Notes: generated from the sequence alone by a model not told the origin. Numbered from the stretch's first letter, positions 10,833 through 21,598 are shown. The stretch: 64,000 nucleotides of DNA from Purpureocillium takamizusanense (GCF_022605165.1 NC_063068.1:744001-808000), one strand, 5' to 3'. Numbers and translations are program-made.

Positions 10833-13800
10833 CTATTCGTCGTCCTCGGACCGCTCGTGCTTGTCCTTCTCCTGCTGCGACTCCCACTCGCAAATCTTAC
10901 ACTTGCTGGCCTGCTCGCGGTCGAGCTCGGGGAAGACCAGGTCGAACACTTCGCCGTACCAGCCGACGGCGTGGCCTTCGATGCCCTCCTTGATGTTCTG
11001 CGCACATTTGTCAGTAAAAGCCACCCAGAACGTGATGGAGATTCGTCACCTACCTTGGGCAACTCCAGCCAGTCCGACATGTTATCGGCTGGGAAGATGA
11101 TCGTCTTGCAACCCGCCCTCCTCGCTGCCACCGTCTTTTCCCGCAAGCCACCAATCCTGAGCACCTTGCCGGTAAGCGTCAGCTCACCCGTCATGGCCAC
11201 AGTTGGGTTGACTGGGACATCTAGGGCAAGCGACAAGAGAGACGTAGCCATCGTGATACCCGCTGAGGGACCATCCTTGGACACGGCGCCATCCGGTACG
11301 TGCAGATGCATCTTGGCCTTGTTGAAGAAGTGGTTGTCGGGGAACTGCTTGACCATGAAAGACTTGGCGAAGGAGTAGGCAATTGTCGTCGACTCCTTCA
11401 TCACCGACTTGAGGTTGCCGGTGATCTCCAGGCTCGGGCGGGTGCTTGGCCGTAAGGGAGCCTGCAGAATCGACTCGATGTACATGGCGGCGCCACCCAT
11501 CTGGGTCCACGCGAGACCCATGGAGACACCGGGCGGGCTGACCTCGTAGAGGCGGTCTGACGTGAACACCGGTGGCCCGATGTAGTCCGTGAGGTTGTCC
11601 TTGCCGATCTCAATATGGACCGTATCCGGAACGTGAAGTGCTGTCCGGGGCGTCTCTGTCGTCTCGGCTTCGCTGGCTTCCGTGGCAGCCTTCTTCTCCT
11701 TGCCCTCTTCCAAGGGCTCTTCTGCAGCCCTCTCTGCCGCCGCTTCCGCCTTCTTCTCTCCTTCCTCCTTCGCAGCCTTACCCTCCTCCGTCAAGGCTTC
11801 CTCTTCTGGCAGGGCCTCCTCGCCAAGATCCTGCACGATCTTAAGCGCCGACTTCCGGTAAACCTTTTCTATCTGCTTCTTCAGATTTCGCACACCTGAC
11901 TCTCGGCAATACGACTTGATAAGCTCTTCAATAGCCTCGTCGTTCAGTTGTACATCAGCGTCCTTTAGACCGGCAGCTTCCTTGGCCGCCGGCCCGAGGT
12001 ACTTGTTGGCGATGGCCTTCTTCTCGTCCGCGACATAGCCAGAGAGGGTGATCAGCTCCATGCGATCCAGCAAGGGCCTGGGGATCGTGTCAGTCATGTT
12101 GGCCGTGCACACGAACAGGACCTTGGACAAGTCGACCGGAACGTCCATGTAGTGATCCAAGAACGAGCTGTTCTGCTCGGGGTCCAACAGCTCAAGGAGC
12201 GCCGATGAGGGATCGCCCTGGTATCCGCGACCAATCTTGTCGACCTCGTCGATGAGGATCAGCGGATTCTCTGTCTGGCACTTCTTCAGCGCCTGGATGA
12301 TGCGACCAGGCAGCGCACCAACGTATGTCCGCCTGTGGCCCTTGATCTCAGCAACGTCTGTCAGGCCACCAACACTGAACCGATAGTACTGTCGGTTGAG
12401 CGCCCGGGCGATGGACTTGCCGATACTGGTCTTTCCGACGCCCGGGGGGCCGACGAAGCACAGGATCTTGCCCTCGACGGTTCCTCGCAGCTTGCCCACG
12501 GCGATGAACTCTAGGATCCGATCTTTGACGTCTTGCAGACCGTAGTGATCCTCGTCCAGGACCTTCATGGCGTTCGGAATGCCAAAATTCTCGGCGCTCC
12601 TCTGGCCCCAGGGAATCTGGGTAAGCCAGTCGAGGTAATTCCTCGTGACATTGAATTCCGAAGCGGCAGTCTCCAGGTGGGCGAGCTTGTTCAGCTCCTC
12701 ATCGAAGACTTTGCGAACGGCCTCGGGCATGGCAAGCTTGCCGGCCTTTTCCTTGAACTTTTCCACGAGCTTGTCCTTGCCGTCTGACTCGAGACCAAGC
12801 TCGCGGCGAATGCCCTTCATCTGCTCCATGAGCCAATACTCGCGTTGCCTCTTGCTGATCTTGTTCTCTACGTCCTTTGTGATCTTGGACTGCAGCTGGG
12901 CATTCATCAACTCCTTCTTGAGGACGATCAAGGCCTTTTGCATACGCTCCTCCACGTTCATGCACGAGAGAACCTCCTGTAGCTCCTTTTGCTCTCCAGA
13001 GGACACGGCAGCCGCGAAGTCGGCGAGTTTTCCGGGTTCCGAAGTGACATTACCGGTGGACTGGCTCATGGAAAAGGTCGAAATCTGGTCTCGGAAGAGG
13101 TTGTTCATCGTGGCTACCTCCTTGAAGACATTGACAATCTCGTTGGTGACGGCGCGGATTACGGGGCTCTTCGGGTCGTAGGGCTCGTCGGTGAGGTTCT
13201 CAACGTTGACTAGGCTGACAGGGTACCGCTTGAGGAACGAAGTCGGCTCGTACTTTTCGGCGACCTGGTCAGGCTTCTTCTCGACGGCACCCTCCTCGAA
13301 GCTTGCCACGACGTCTCCCTTCTTCTCTTGCGAGGCGTCTTCCTCTGCCGCTTTTTGTGATATGGGCTCAGGCACATCGGGCTCAGGCTTGGCATCGGCT
13401 TTCTTAGCGTCCTGGCTGCCACCGGGTGGCAGCAGGCTCGAGAGCCGAATTCGACGGTGAGGGTAGAGAATCGCCGTCAAGGCGCCCTCTTGGCCATGTA
13501 TCGGGAAGGCACTTGTGATCTGGGCAAAGACACCCACGTCGTACACGTCGTCGACGTTGCGGATGACGTCTTCGTCTTCATTCTCGTCCTTGAATAGAAA
13601 GGCGCCCACATACGGCTGGCCGCGCTTGATGGACTCGGTGATGGCAGTGGCGACATCGGGATCCTTGATAGTTATGGCTTTGTAGAAGCCTGGGAAGAGC
13701 GGTCTCCGGGCGATGGGGATGGCGAGAACTTGCGGGTACACCTCGGGGACGACGGGCTTTTGCAGAGCTCGCTCCGCCGACTTGCGACCACGCTTGCCGT

Positions 13801-14248
13801 CGCCGCCAGAGTTGTCGCCGGACCCAGCGCCACCGGCAGCTGAGCTTCCGGCAGCCTTTCCGTCTGTCGCTTGTGACGTGGAAGAATCGGCAGTCGAGTT
13901 CTTGGAGTCGGCGCTCGCCTTTTCCGCCGCATCCCTCTTCTTGTTATCGAGGTTCGCCTTGGCTTCCGCCTCGGACAACGGCTCGGTCGCAGGCTCGATA
14001 GACGAGTCGAAGAAGTCGCTTGGCTTGTCTTTGTTGTCCTTGTCTCTGCTCAACCACGCGCTCGTGGAGAAGGCCGCGGCGGCCAGCCGGGGACTTTGCG
14101 CCGGTAGTCGGCCGGCGCAACGTTGCCGGCTCCGGGAGGCGGTCGCGAGAGCCCACGTCCTCGGCGCCGTGCGGGGGAGCGTCCTGCTGGCTTGCGCCGC
14201 CGAGCGCTCCAGCAGGAGGCGCCCGGTGACACGGGACCGCGGAATCAT
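10833..14248 (-). CDS. PIM1: Mitochondrial Lon protease homolog
   Basis: ATP-dependent serine protease of the mitochondrial matrix; it degrades damaged proteins and supports mtDNA maintenance. Two exons, 14248-11054 and 10997-10833, join across a 56-nt GTAGGT...CAG intron and give 1119 residues, normal for fungal Lon. The first 70 residues are Arg/Ala/Ser-rich without acidic residues until RDKDNK, a typical matrix presequence. The Lon N-domain begins near VLAIPIARRPLFPG. Walker A GPPGVGKT is near residue 600, Walker B is LILIDEVDKIG, the catalytic Ser is in DGPSAGIT (about 994) and the Lys in LREKTVAA (about 1036); the Ser-Lys spacing fits the family. An acidic Glu/Ala-rich insert lies at about 808-868 between the ATPase and protease parts. 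The same frame extends 44 codons upstream to 14380 but only to a TTG, so 14248 is the first ATG. Splicing restores the conserved ELPK-NIKEGIEGHAVGWY junction. Confidence 0.97.
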
Positions 14249-15370
14249 GACCGGTCGTCGCGAGCAGCCCCAGACGCTGCCGGTGGCGGAGCTCGGGCTC
14301 TCTGCTCTGATGCGAGACGGGGCGCCGAAGCTCGGCCGAAGAGCACGACGAATGCGCCTTGACCGGACAGGCAGGCGCAAGAGGTGCTGCCTGATGGTAG
14401 CGGTCTATTAGGACGGGGAAATGGGGTGCGTCGTGGCGGCAATGGGGAGCATCGCCGGTGGGCGTTCAGGGTCGATGATGGAGGAAAAAGATGTGGATGG
14501 CGATGGCTCGCCTTACAAATGATGGGACGGTTCAACCAGGCGGCACCGGCAACGACATCATCCAAAAAACCCAAGTGTTAGGTAGGGGCGACCAGGACCT
14601 TCCATCCGCCGGCTGATCTCCGGTTGGCTGGGAGGTACAGTGAGTGGAGGAGCTGCAACAGCGGACGCCACCTCGTTTGGCGCATAACTTCATTTCTAGC
14701 ACGCTGTATGCTGGGAGCGACGGTCATGAAGCTACTAACCTGCTGGCGTAAGGATGCTGCAGACGAGGCTGCCGCATATAAATCGTGGCGATTCGAGTAA
14801 CTTCATGCACTGCCTGTTTTGGAGAACAGGGATGTAGCAGTCGCACGGCCAGCGGGGAAGGATGTTGTAGGAAATGGCGCCCCCAACTGCCGCCTCAGGA
14901 TTAGGTACTTCGTAATTCGTACTTCGTACAGCCGCTCAATCCTCTGAGCCTCCAGCTCCGTCCACATCCACTGGAGTTGACCTCCGCAATAGCTGTCGGG
15001 CGCTGGCACTGGCGTGCGGTGCTGTTCGCCAGGCGCTCACTGCTGGACGCTAGGGCCAGGGAGCAGCCCAGGGACGTCTATGGCGTCCAGTCCGGCTCCT
15101 GCCCAGAGAATGGAACTCAAATTCACTATTGTAACGGGAGCTGAGAGGACCACTGAAACTCAAAAGTCTCCCACCTCAGCACACCTCAGGCTCAACTCAG
15201 CTCGGCTCAACTCACTCTCCACCGGTTCCTTCCTTTCACACGCCAAGTCCCTCCAGGCTCGCCCGCGAGAACAATTCCCCTCTTCCGTTGAACCTGAAAT
15301 TGAAACAGAAGACATCAAGCATCACATCTGCACGCGGCGTCGGCTCCGCGACACCTACCTACGAAGCAGC
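14249..15370. promoter_or_regulatory. Divergent intergenic region, Lon and 15371 gene
   Basis: This holds the upstream regions of both flanking genes. Two TACTTCGTA palindromes lie at 14906-14914 and 14920-14928. The last 200 bases before 15371 are CT-rich, as expected of a fungal leader. No extra gene is supported. Confidence 0.55.
14906..14928. repeat. Pair of TACTTCGTA palindromic 9-mers
   Basis: Two copies with starts 14 bp apart. The same 9-mer recurs at 4679, 36960, 55823 and 55839, always between genes. Confidence 0.8.
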
Positions 15371-15961
15371 ATGGCCTCGTCACGAGACAAGGACGAGGTC
15401 GCGTCCTCGCTCTCCAAGCTCAACATCGATATAGAAGCCACCAAGAAGATGCCCGCCGCGTCCAAACGGAAACCCCAGGTGGCCGACTCATGGGAAGATG
15501 ACGAAGACGACGATGACGATGACGACTCGCCTCCGGGAGCTACAGCCACCGCCTCCTACACCACAGCCGGCGACCTCAACGACGAGCCGGAGACGCCTTT
15601 GACATCCCGCGCCCGCGTCCCCTCCCCGCCGCCGCCCACCCCCATGGACCCGCGGCACGCCCCCGTCCCTGAATGGGACGCATCCTTCCGCGGCGCCGAC
15701 TGGCCCTCCCCGTCGTCCTCCTCCTCCTCGGCGGCGAGGGACCTGCCCCCGTCGCGCCGCCCTGAAAAGACGGACGCCGTAGCCCGCCGCATGATCGCCG
15801 CGGGGCTGGGCCTCAAGGCGCCCCGGCAAACGGAGGAGCAGAAGGCGTACCAGCGGTCCGTCCGGGAGCAGGAGCGCAAGCGGCGCGAGCAGGACAAGGA
15901 GCAGGAGCGGCGCCGGCAGGAGGACACGGAAAGGGCCAAGGCCGCCGTCTGGGACGACTGA
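15371..15961 (+). CDS. Uncharacterised acidic protein with C-terminal charged coiled coil
   Basis: Single-exon frame of 196 residues; I do not recognise a named family. Residues 1-40 (SSLSKLNIDIEATKK) resemble a short helical motif. Next comes SWEDDEDDDDDDD (about 42-55), then a Pro/Ser-rich disordered middle with an EWDASFRGADWP patch. The last 65 residues are a strongly charged helix: DAVARRMIAAGLGLKAP, then Glu/Arg/Lys/Gln-rich coiled coil, ending in KAAVWDD. I have the impression that the C-terminal helix is typical of a conserved fungal hypothetical protein, but this is from memory and unverified. The start is the first ATG after the CT-rich leader; the frame is open upstream to 15014, but 15371 gives the best composition. 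It lies divergent from Lon and convergent with the GST gene (217-bp gap). Confidence 0.75.
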   Translation: MASSRDKDEVASSLSKLNIDIEATKKMPAASKRKPQVADSWEDDEDDDDDDDSPPGATATASYTTAGDLNDEPETPLTSRARVPSPPPPTPMDPRHAPVPEWDASFRGADWPSPSSSSSSAARDLPPSRRPEKTDAVARRMIAAGLGLKAPRQTEEQKAYQRSVREQERKRREQDKEQERRRQEDTERAKAAVWDD

Positions 15962-16178
15962 TTTGACGGGCATACACAACTTGACGGACTTTCCCCCCAT
16001 GCCCTTTTGCGGACAGCGCATTATTCTGATGGTTGCTTCGAATGTCTCTCTTTTCTAGCATGCATGCAATGCTACTCAAACATGATGTATCCCGCCTCGC
16101 ACTAGGAAAAAGGTAGTGCGGGCATCCACGTCCTCTTTCCTCGCCCTCCCGCCACCCTAGTCATACAAGGCACTTGCT

Positions 16179-17054
16179 CTACAAGCCGTATACCTTCTTG
16201 ACCGAGTCGCGCTCCGTGATGCGCTTGTGCCACGCGACAAAGTTGGGGTACTTCTTGTCGACCTCGTGCTCGGTCCACACGTCGGTGAGGAAGCCATGGG
16301 CGATAGAGTCCCAAGGGATGAAAGCCAGGTCGGCGTACGTGCTGCGGGGAGGGCGGCGTGTCAGTCAGGGCGTCGTGTGTGTGGTGGCAAGGGGCAGCAG
16401 CATGCAACTGAGAAAAAGGGACTGGCCACCGAGAGACACTCGATAGGCAGAGAAAGAACGGTTATTCTCAGTGGCGGGGAAGGGTTCCAACTCACAACTT
16501 GTCGCCGACGAGGTACTGCTTGCCCTCGAGAATGGCATCGAGCACTCCAAAGACGCGCACCACCTGCTCGTCGTAGCGCTTCTTGGCGCTGGGGAGGTCC
16601 TCGGGGTGGAACTTGCGGAACCACACGGCCTGGCCAAAGTAGGGGCCCTGGCCGGACATTTGGAAGTGCAGGTACTGCTTCAGCAGCCACTTGTCCTGGC
16701 CGGCCGTGGAGGTGAGCTTGTGCGCCTTGTCGTAGCTCTCGACGAGGTACTCGAGGATGGCGCCCGACTCCCACAGGATCAGGTCGCCGTTGTTGGGGTC
16801 CTGTATGGCGGGCAGGCGGCCGTTGGGGTTGATCTTGGTGAAGGACGCGGCCTTGGGGTTCTCGATGGCGATGGACTCGTAGGGGATGTTGAGCTCCTCG
16901 AGGGCGATGAGGACCTTGAGGGGGTTGGGACCCTGGCCTGCGACGGGAGAAGGGGAGGGATGAGATGGGATTCTTGGGAGAGGGGAGGGGGGTTCACATG
17001 TACGGGGTCGGACATACCGTAGGTCCAGACCTTGATGGGCTTCAGTCCAGACAT
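16179..17054 (-). CDS. Glutathione S-transferase, Ure2-like class
   Basis: Three exons (17054-17018, 16937-16496, 16341-16179) give 213 residues, the usual length for fungal Ure2-like GSTs. It would conjugate glutathione to electrophiles or reduce peroxides in the cytosol. The thioredoxin-like N-domain starts at KVWTYG; after splicing come GQGPNPLKVLIALEELNIPYE, NPNGRLPAI (cis-Pro loop) and the glutathione-binding WESGAILEYL. The all-helical C-domain has GQGPYFGQAVWF and ends LAFIPWDSIAHGF...KKVYGL. Splice sites are GTATGT/CAG and GTGAGT/CAG, and each junction keeps the reading frame. A TATA-like element lies 163 bp upstream. Odd point: exon 1 codes only 12 residues. Neighbours are unrelated. 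Identity at the class level is firm; subclass and substrate are inferred. Confidence 0.93.
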
Positions 17055-18506
17055 TGTGATTGTGCGAGTGTTTAGCTCTTTAGGCGGTTGGATGGCAAAT
17101 GGAGTTTTTTATCGACTTTTGGATGTCTTGTTGAGTGTACAAAGTAATGATGGGCGAGTTGCTGGAGCCGTGTGCAACCAACCAAGCCTTCACTCTAAGA
17201 GACAACCCAAGGCATTTATAGCGAAAGCATCTCGAGGATCTATCTTGTCACGCAAGCTGAAACCGCCCACGCATCTACGCTCCTCCACTTCTTCTCCGCC
17301 GATCTGATCTCTCTCACTCGCTGGTGTCGCGTCACCCAGGCGTCTGGAGCGCACGGGCATGACGAGGGGGCTCAACCAGCTGTCGTATCCAATGCATTAT
17401 TAATTGCGCTGGCTGATGACACAATGAGTTCCTCCGTCCTCGTACTTCGCGTCGCGAGAGCCGTTGCGCAATCCACGAATGCGACGCTGTGACGGGGTTA
17501 TGCTACGGCATAACTACCCAAACTCCGCAATTTGTAAGTGTCCTCATTCCATGGAGTCTAACAACTTAGAAAAGGGGGGGGGGGGCCGTGTCGAAGTAGG
17601 TTCAAGGAAGGAGAGCTTGATGTAGCGCGCGGTAAATGACTAAAGTTGCGCCGGCTTTGCCGCGTGAGGCATAGCGCTGCCGCCGAGGACCACAAGTCGC
17701 TGGGTTTCGGCGCATCCATGTCCTCTAAGAGGCAGGGCGCTGGGGCGGCTCCGGTTGTGGTCGCGCGGCGCGCGGGAAGGAGAGACTGGATGGATCCGTC
17801 AATGGTGACGAAATCGGTGCGATGCGTGGTTGCGATGCGCGCCCCGTGCTTCCGGATATACCAACAAGTCACTGTGTAAGTGCACGAGCTGATGGCATGT
17901 TCGCGGATCGCGATGCCTCCGGACGCATCCAACGCTACGCCGCGAAATGTGTTTAATCAGCGTGCGCCGCACGTTTGTCAGGGTCAAGCGACATCTGATG
18001 ATCAATGCTAAATATTGAAACGGACTCTTGACACGGCACACCCTGCCAGCAAGGCGATGGCGGCAAGTGCAGATAGAGACGACGAACGCGCAAATGGCAG
18101 GCACGTCGCTTCTGTCCGGGCTGACCCCATGCCGGTCTAGTTGAAAACCCGTCGGATTTGGTATAAGTGTGTGTGTCGCCGAGTTCCTAACCCCGATAGA
18201 TGTGATGCCCACCGTCGGGTTTCAAGCACATCAAGGGACTGGGCAGGGCCATGGCGGCGATGGGGTGTCGATGAGCTGCCCGCCCCGGGCGAGCTGGGGA
18301 AATGACGACTGGACTATGATGTACGAAGATGTCTGCCGATTCATGTCCTGGTAAACACCCATTCCCATCATCACCACGCCGCGCTCATCACACACGTACA
18401 GTATAGCTGGGTCGCAAGAAACCGTCGAGTCATCCATCCCCAGACGCCACTCATAAACCTAGTCAGTTTTGCGAGCGCATGTAGTCCCTCCTCAAGCTTC
18501 TCATCC
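17055..18506. other. Spacer between GST and MaoC genes
   Basis: The right-hand promoter of the GST gene is here. The remaining 1.2 kb shows no supported gene; the longest frame (minus strand, 17799-18212) has no family signature. Confidence 0.55.
17217..17222 (-). promoter_or_regulatory. TATA-like box upstream of the GST gene
   Basis: TATAAA on the minus strand, 163 bp upstream of the GST start codon. The distance suits a leader of about 100 nt. Position and motif are the only support. Confidence 0.45.
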
Positions 18507-18939
18507 TCAAGTCACCCACGCGGCGAGATATTCCTTGCCGCTGCCGTCGCTGCCGCCGCCCACAACACGCAGGCCAAGGCCGCCTCCCCCCTCGACCTGT
18601 CCATACTCGACGTCCAAGTCCAGAGGCAGGACCATGGGCCGCTTGAACGCCACTCGGAGGACGAACGGCGCTTCCGAGTAGATAAACCTGCACCTCTGGT
18701 CGTCGAACCGCGCATCGTCCGCGTCCGACGCCGAGAGGAGCTGCTGCATCGCCATGGCCAGCACGTGGTTCCCGTGCGCAATCGTCCCCGGGAACCCAAA
18801 CAGCCTCGCCAGGGGCCGCGACATGTGGATCGGGTTGTAGTCTTTGCACACCGCCGCCCACGCGCGCGGCGCCAGGAGCCCGAGGCGGACCTTGTTCCGA
18901 GCCGCGCCGGACCACGCGACCCGTGGCGGTGGCTCCTCC

Positions 18940-18978
<39 letters not shown>

Positions 18979-19697
18979 GTGCTCTCAGCTGGCCTGAAGC
19001 GCGGCTCTGTACCCGCGGGGAGGTAGGCCAGTATGGTGATATCTTGCTCCATGATGGCGTCGCCACCGCCCCAGCTGTTGAACTTGACGACGACGATGCG
19101 TATGTCAAACTCCATGCCTCGCTTCACGCGCCGGCCTCTCCGCTCCGGCCCGCCCAGGTACGCCATGACCACGCAGTTGTCCTCGGTCAGGTCGGCGGCG
19201 TCGCGGCCCACGCCCGGGTCGCGCAGCTCAAACGCGTTGCGCGTGTTGACGCACCCAAACGGCAGGACGGGGCAGCGGCGGTTCGCGAGCAGCAGGGCCA
19301 TCATGGGGTTCACCAGCGCCGGCAGGAACAGCAGGCGGTTGGCCCGCCCGGACCTGTCCCTGCCGGCCTCGCCTGTCGCGGCGTCGAAGCGCCGCTCGTC
19401 GCGGCTCGTCACGCGCAGCTTGGCCATGGCCGTCACCTCGGGGAGCAGCATGTGCACGCCGTCGGCGTCGGGCTGCGGCTTTGGCAGCAGGCCCAGCAGG
19501 CTGTACGCGTACTTGACCGCCATGAGCGCCACAACGGATGTGACGTCGAGGGCGTCCAGCCGCGAGATGGGCATGGGCACGTTGAAGTTGCTCGCGCCCA
19601 TGAGGCGGAAGAGGTGCCATAGTCGCTGCAGCCGGGAGGCACCCTTGTAGGCGAGGAAGATGAGAGGGGCTAACACGACAATCGTTACGGTGATCAT
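18507..19697 (-). CDS. MaoC-like hot-dog dehydratase with N-terminal membrane segment
   Basis: Single exon, 396 residues. Residues 2-19 (TVTIVVLAPLIFLAYKG) form a probable membrane anchor. The C-terminal half carries a MaoC/hydratase-2 signature, KDYNPIHMS, with Asp near residue 286 and a following His, then FPGTIAHGNHV. In the known family the Asp and His hydrate the 2,3 double bond of acyl-CoA. The last Asp of the usual GDxNPLHxD motif is Ser here. The middle part resembles the degenerate first hot-dog of fungal double-hot-dog proteins, but this is inference. A run of about ten Ser is coded by a CTG/CAG repeat at 18943-18974. The start at 19697 is chosen because it opens directly on the hydrophobic helix; the frame extends further upstream. 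Substrate and membrane are unknown. Confidence 0.8.
18943..18974. repeat. CTG/CAG repeat coding poly-serine
   Basis: About ten uninterrupted CTG units. On the coding (minus) strand they are read as AGC, giving Ser. Confidence 0.9.
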
Positions 19698-20179
19698 GGT
19701 GAGCTGGTGGCGGCGGCGGCGACTCGATGCGTGTCGCGACGAAAAGACTCTCGTTGAAGTGAAGAGTGTGTCACGGTTGCTGGGAACGTAGCTGGCCTGA
19801 TGAAGCTTGATGTGGCGGGCATGTGAGTGACGCCATACCGCAACGAGACATGAGCTCCAACTACACGCGCATCCTGCCTGCCAGCTTGGCGGCCACGTCG
19901 TCGTTTGCATCGAGACAACGCATATCTACTCCTCGCTGCGGTATGCTACAAGGTATTAAAACTTGATATTAGTAGGCAGAGTAACCATGCCCTAGCGCTT
20001 AGTTGATGATGTCCAAGTCGAATAGCAGGCCACACAATAGCGTCCAACATCCATCCAGAGGTCAGTCACATCCGCGGCGCGGGCGCATCAATCACATTGT
20101 CATTACTGCCAGCCATGGCAAACAGCGCGGAACAAGTGAAGATCCCTGCCAAGTAGCCGAGCAGCTTCATTCTCTTCAC
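19698..20179. other. Short spacer, MaoC promoter and Rrg7 3' flank
   Basis: Holds the upstream region of the MaoC gene and the 3' flank of the Rrg7 gene. GCC/CGC-rich near 19705 and otherwise unremarkable. Confidence 0.5.
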
Positions 20180-20993
20180 TCAGCCCTCCACGGACAAGTC
20201 CCCTACGACGGCGCCGTCGTACATCAATACAAGCGCGCTCTCCTCGCCGCCAACCCCCCGTCTCGGCACGACCGCGTAGCCCTCCAGCCCGAGCTCCCCA
20301 GCGGCCCTATTCCACAGCATCTGCGACACCACGCCCTCGCCCGAGGAGCAGCACACGTACGCCAGCGGCCAGCGGCTCCTCCCCAGCGCGTCCCGCACGC
20401 CCTTGGTCGCCGGCCGCTCCGTCGCCAGCACGCCCAGCACGCCGCCGCGCCTCCATCCGGCCGGCGCCCCGACAAAGGCGCCCTCGAGCTCGCGCACGTG
20501 CTGGGGGCCGACCTTGTGCCCCCTCCCGGCCTTGCACTGGACGAGCACACGCAGCGGCGACTGCTGCTGCTGCTGCTCCTGCTGCTGCTGCTTTCGCGGT
20601 GGCGGAGACGGCAACGTCCACGTGCCGACCAGGTCCACGCCGCGGTCCGACGACCCGCCGATGCGCCGCAGGTAGAAGCCGTACCGGCGCAGAGCCGCCG
20701 CCGCGACGTACTCGTAGCGCGTGCCGACGTAGACGGTGGACTTGTCATCGAGCCCGGTGCGCCGCGCGTAGGAGAGAAAGCTGGCGAGGTCTGCGTGGTG
20801 CGGCGATGGCGCGTCTGGGTATATCAGCTTGGTCTGCCGCTGCTGCTGCTGCTGTGGGACACCTTTCTGCGACGGTGGTGGTGGTGGTGGTGGTGATGAT
20901 GATGATGATGATGGCCCGCCCGACTCATCGCGTGGACCGTCGTGTCCTGTCTGACTCGAGAAGCGGGCTGTGCATGGCAGTATGGGTCGGCAC

Positions 20994-21027
<34 letters not shown>

Positions 21028-21067
21028 TCCGTAGGTAGCGCGGTATGTTACGGCATCTCCGTAACAT
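20180..21067 (-). CDS. RRG7: Rrg7-type mitochondrial protein with restriction-nuclease-like fold (DUF2034)
   Basis: Single exon, 295 residues from the ATG at 21067. The family (Required for Respiratory Growth 7) is mitochondrial and needed for respiration in yeast; its molecular role is poorly known. The core block reads STVYVGTRYEY, GFYLRRIGGSSDRGVDLVGTW, then VLVQCKAG, GPQHVRELEGAFVG, LATERPATKGVRDALGRSRWP and QMLWNRAA. The Asp of GVDL (about 145) and the Q-x-K of VQCK (about 179) match a PD-(D/E)xK-type active site. The N-terminus MLRRCRNIPRYLRR is a good matrix presequence. Two Gln runs from CTG/CAG repeats are present: residues about 15-24, and again between the two active-site motifs. 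An alternative in-frame ATG at 21169 would add 34 residues; 21067 is preferred because of the presequence. Confidence 0.88.
20561..20593. repeat. CTG/CAG repeat inside the Rrg7 nuclease core
   Basis: CTG units interrupted once by CCT/CTC. They code KQQQQEQQQQQ between the GVDL and VQCK motifs. Confidence 0.88.
20874..20914. repeat. GGT/GAT compound repeat coding Pro and Ser runs in Rrg7
   Basis: GGT units change to GAT units. On the minus strand this gives a Ser run followed by a Pro run in the disordered linker. Confidence 0.85.
20995..21026. repeat. CTG/CAG repeat coding N-terminal poly-Gln of Rrg7
   Basis: About ten CTG units, read as CAG (Gln) on the minus strand, directly after the predicted presequence. 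Confidence 0.9.
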
Positions 21068-21598
21068 GTTGCGCCTGCGCGAATGCCTCGGGCGCGAGAG
21101 TGCGCCGTGTGAGATCGTGAGTCTGCTGCGATATCGTCGTGTAAGTTTACCAGTGAGCGAGCGTGTCATGGAGCGGCCCTTGCGATATGCATCAAAGCGG
21201 GTCTTGCTGCCTACGAGGCCACTCCAGCATCGTAATTTGTACGTACTCACACACTCACCCAAACTGCGCTGCCCCACCCCCCGCCATACTATCTGCCTTT
21301 CTTCAACTTTCTCAACCTTCAACCTCGTTCCTCACTCTTCGTCGCCTTCGTCGCGTTGAAATTGCAACCCACCGACTCACTCACACACACGCGCGCGCTC
21401 TACCTCAACCACTCTATTCAGCTGCACACCGCCTCCGACGCATCGCCTCACCCCATCGCGTCCGACCAGCCAGCCAGCCCACGCACGCCTCGCGACTGGC
21501 ACAGCGCACGCCACCCTCACCGCGACCGACCAACCTACTACCTACCGACCTAGTCGAACCCGCCCGCCCAACTCAACCGGCACAACCCAAAAGCCATC
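21068..21598. promoter_or_regulatory. Divergent promoter of Rrg7 and Dib1 genes
   Basis: 531 bp between the two start codons. The Dib1 side is CT- and CA-rich (21260-21598), typical of a long fungal leader. No TATA box is evident. Confidence 0.6.

Noticed and set aside
13713..14411. 232-codon plus-strand frame opposite the Lon N-terminus
   Set aside because: Antisense shadow over the Arg/Ala-rich presequence and linker; no recognisable domain.
17799..18212. Minus-strand frame of 137 codons downstream of MaoC
   Set aside because: No family resemblance and no conserved splice extension; left as spacer.
18765..19622. Plus-strand frame opposite the MaoC gene
   Set aside because: Arg/His/Ala-rich mirror with a repeat-coded run. 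The minus strand has the MaoC motif.
21541..21575. tRNA B-box-like word GGTTCGACTAGG on the minus strand
   Set aside because: No A box or acceptor stem at the right distance; it lies in the DIB1 leader. I found no other convincing tRNA.
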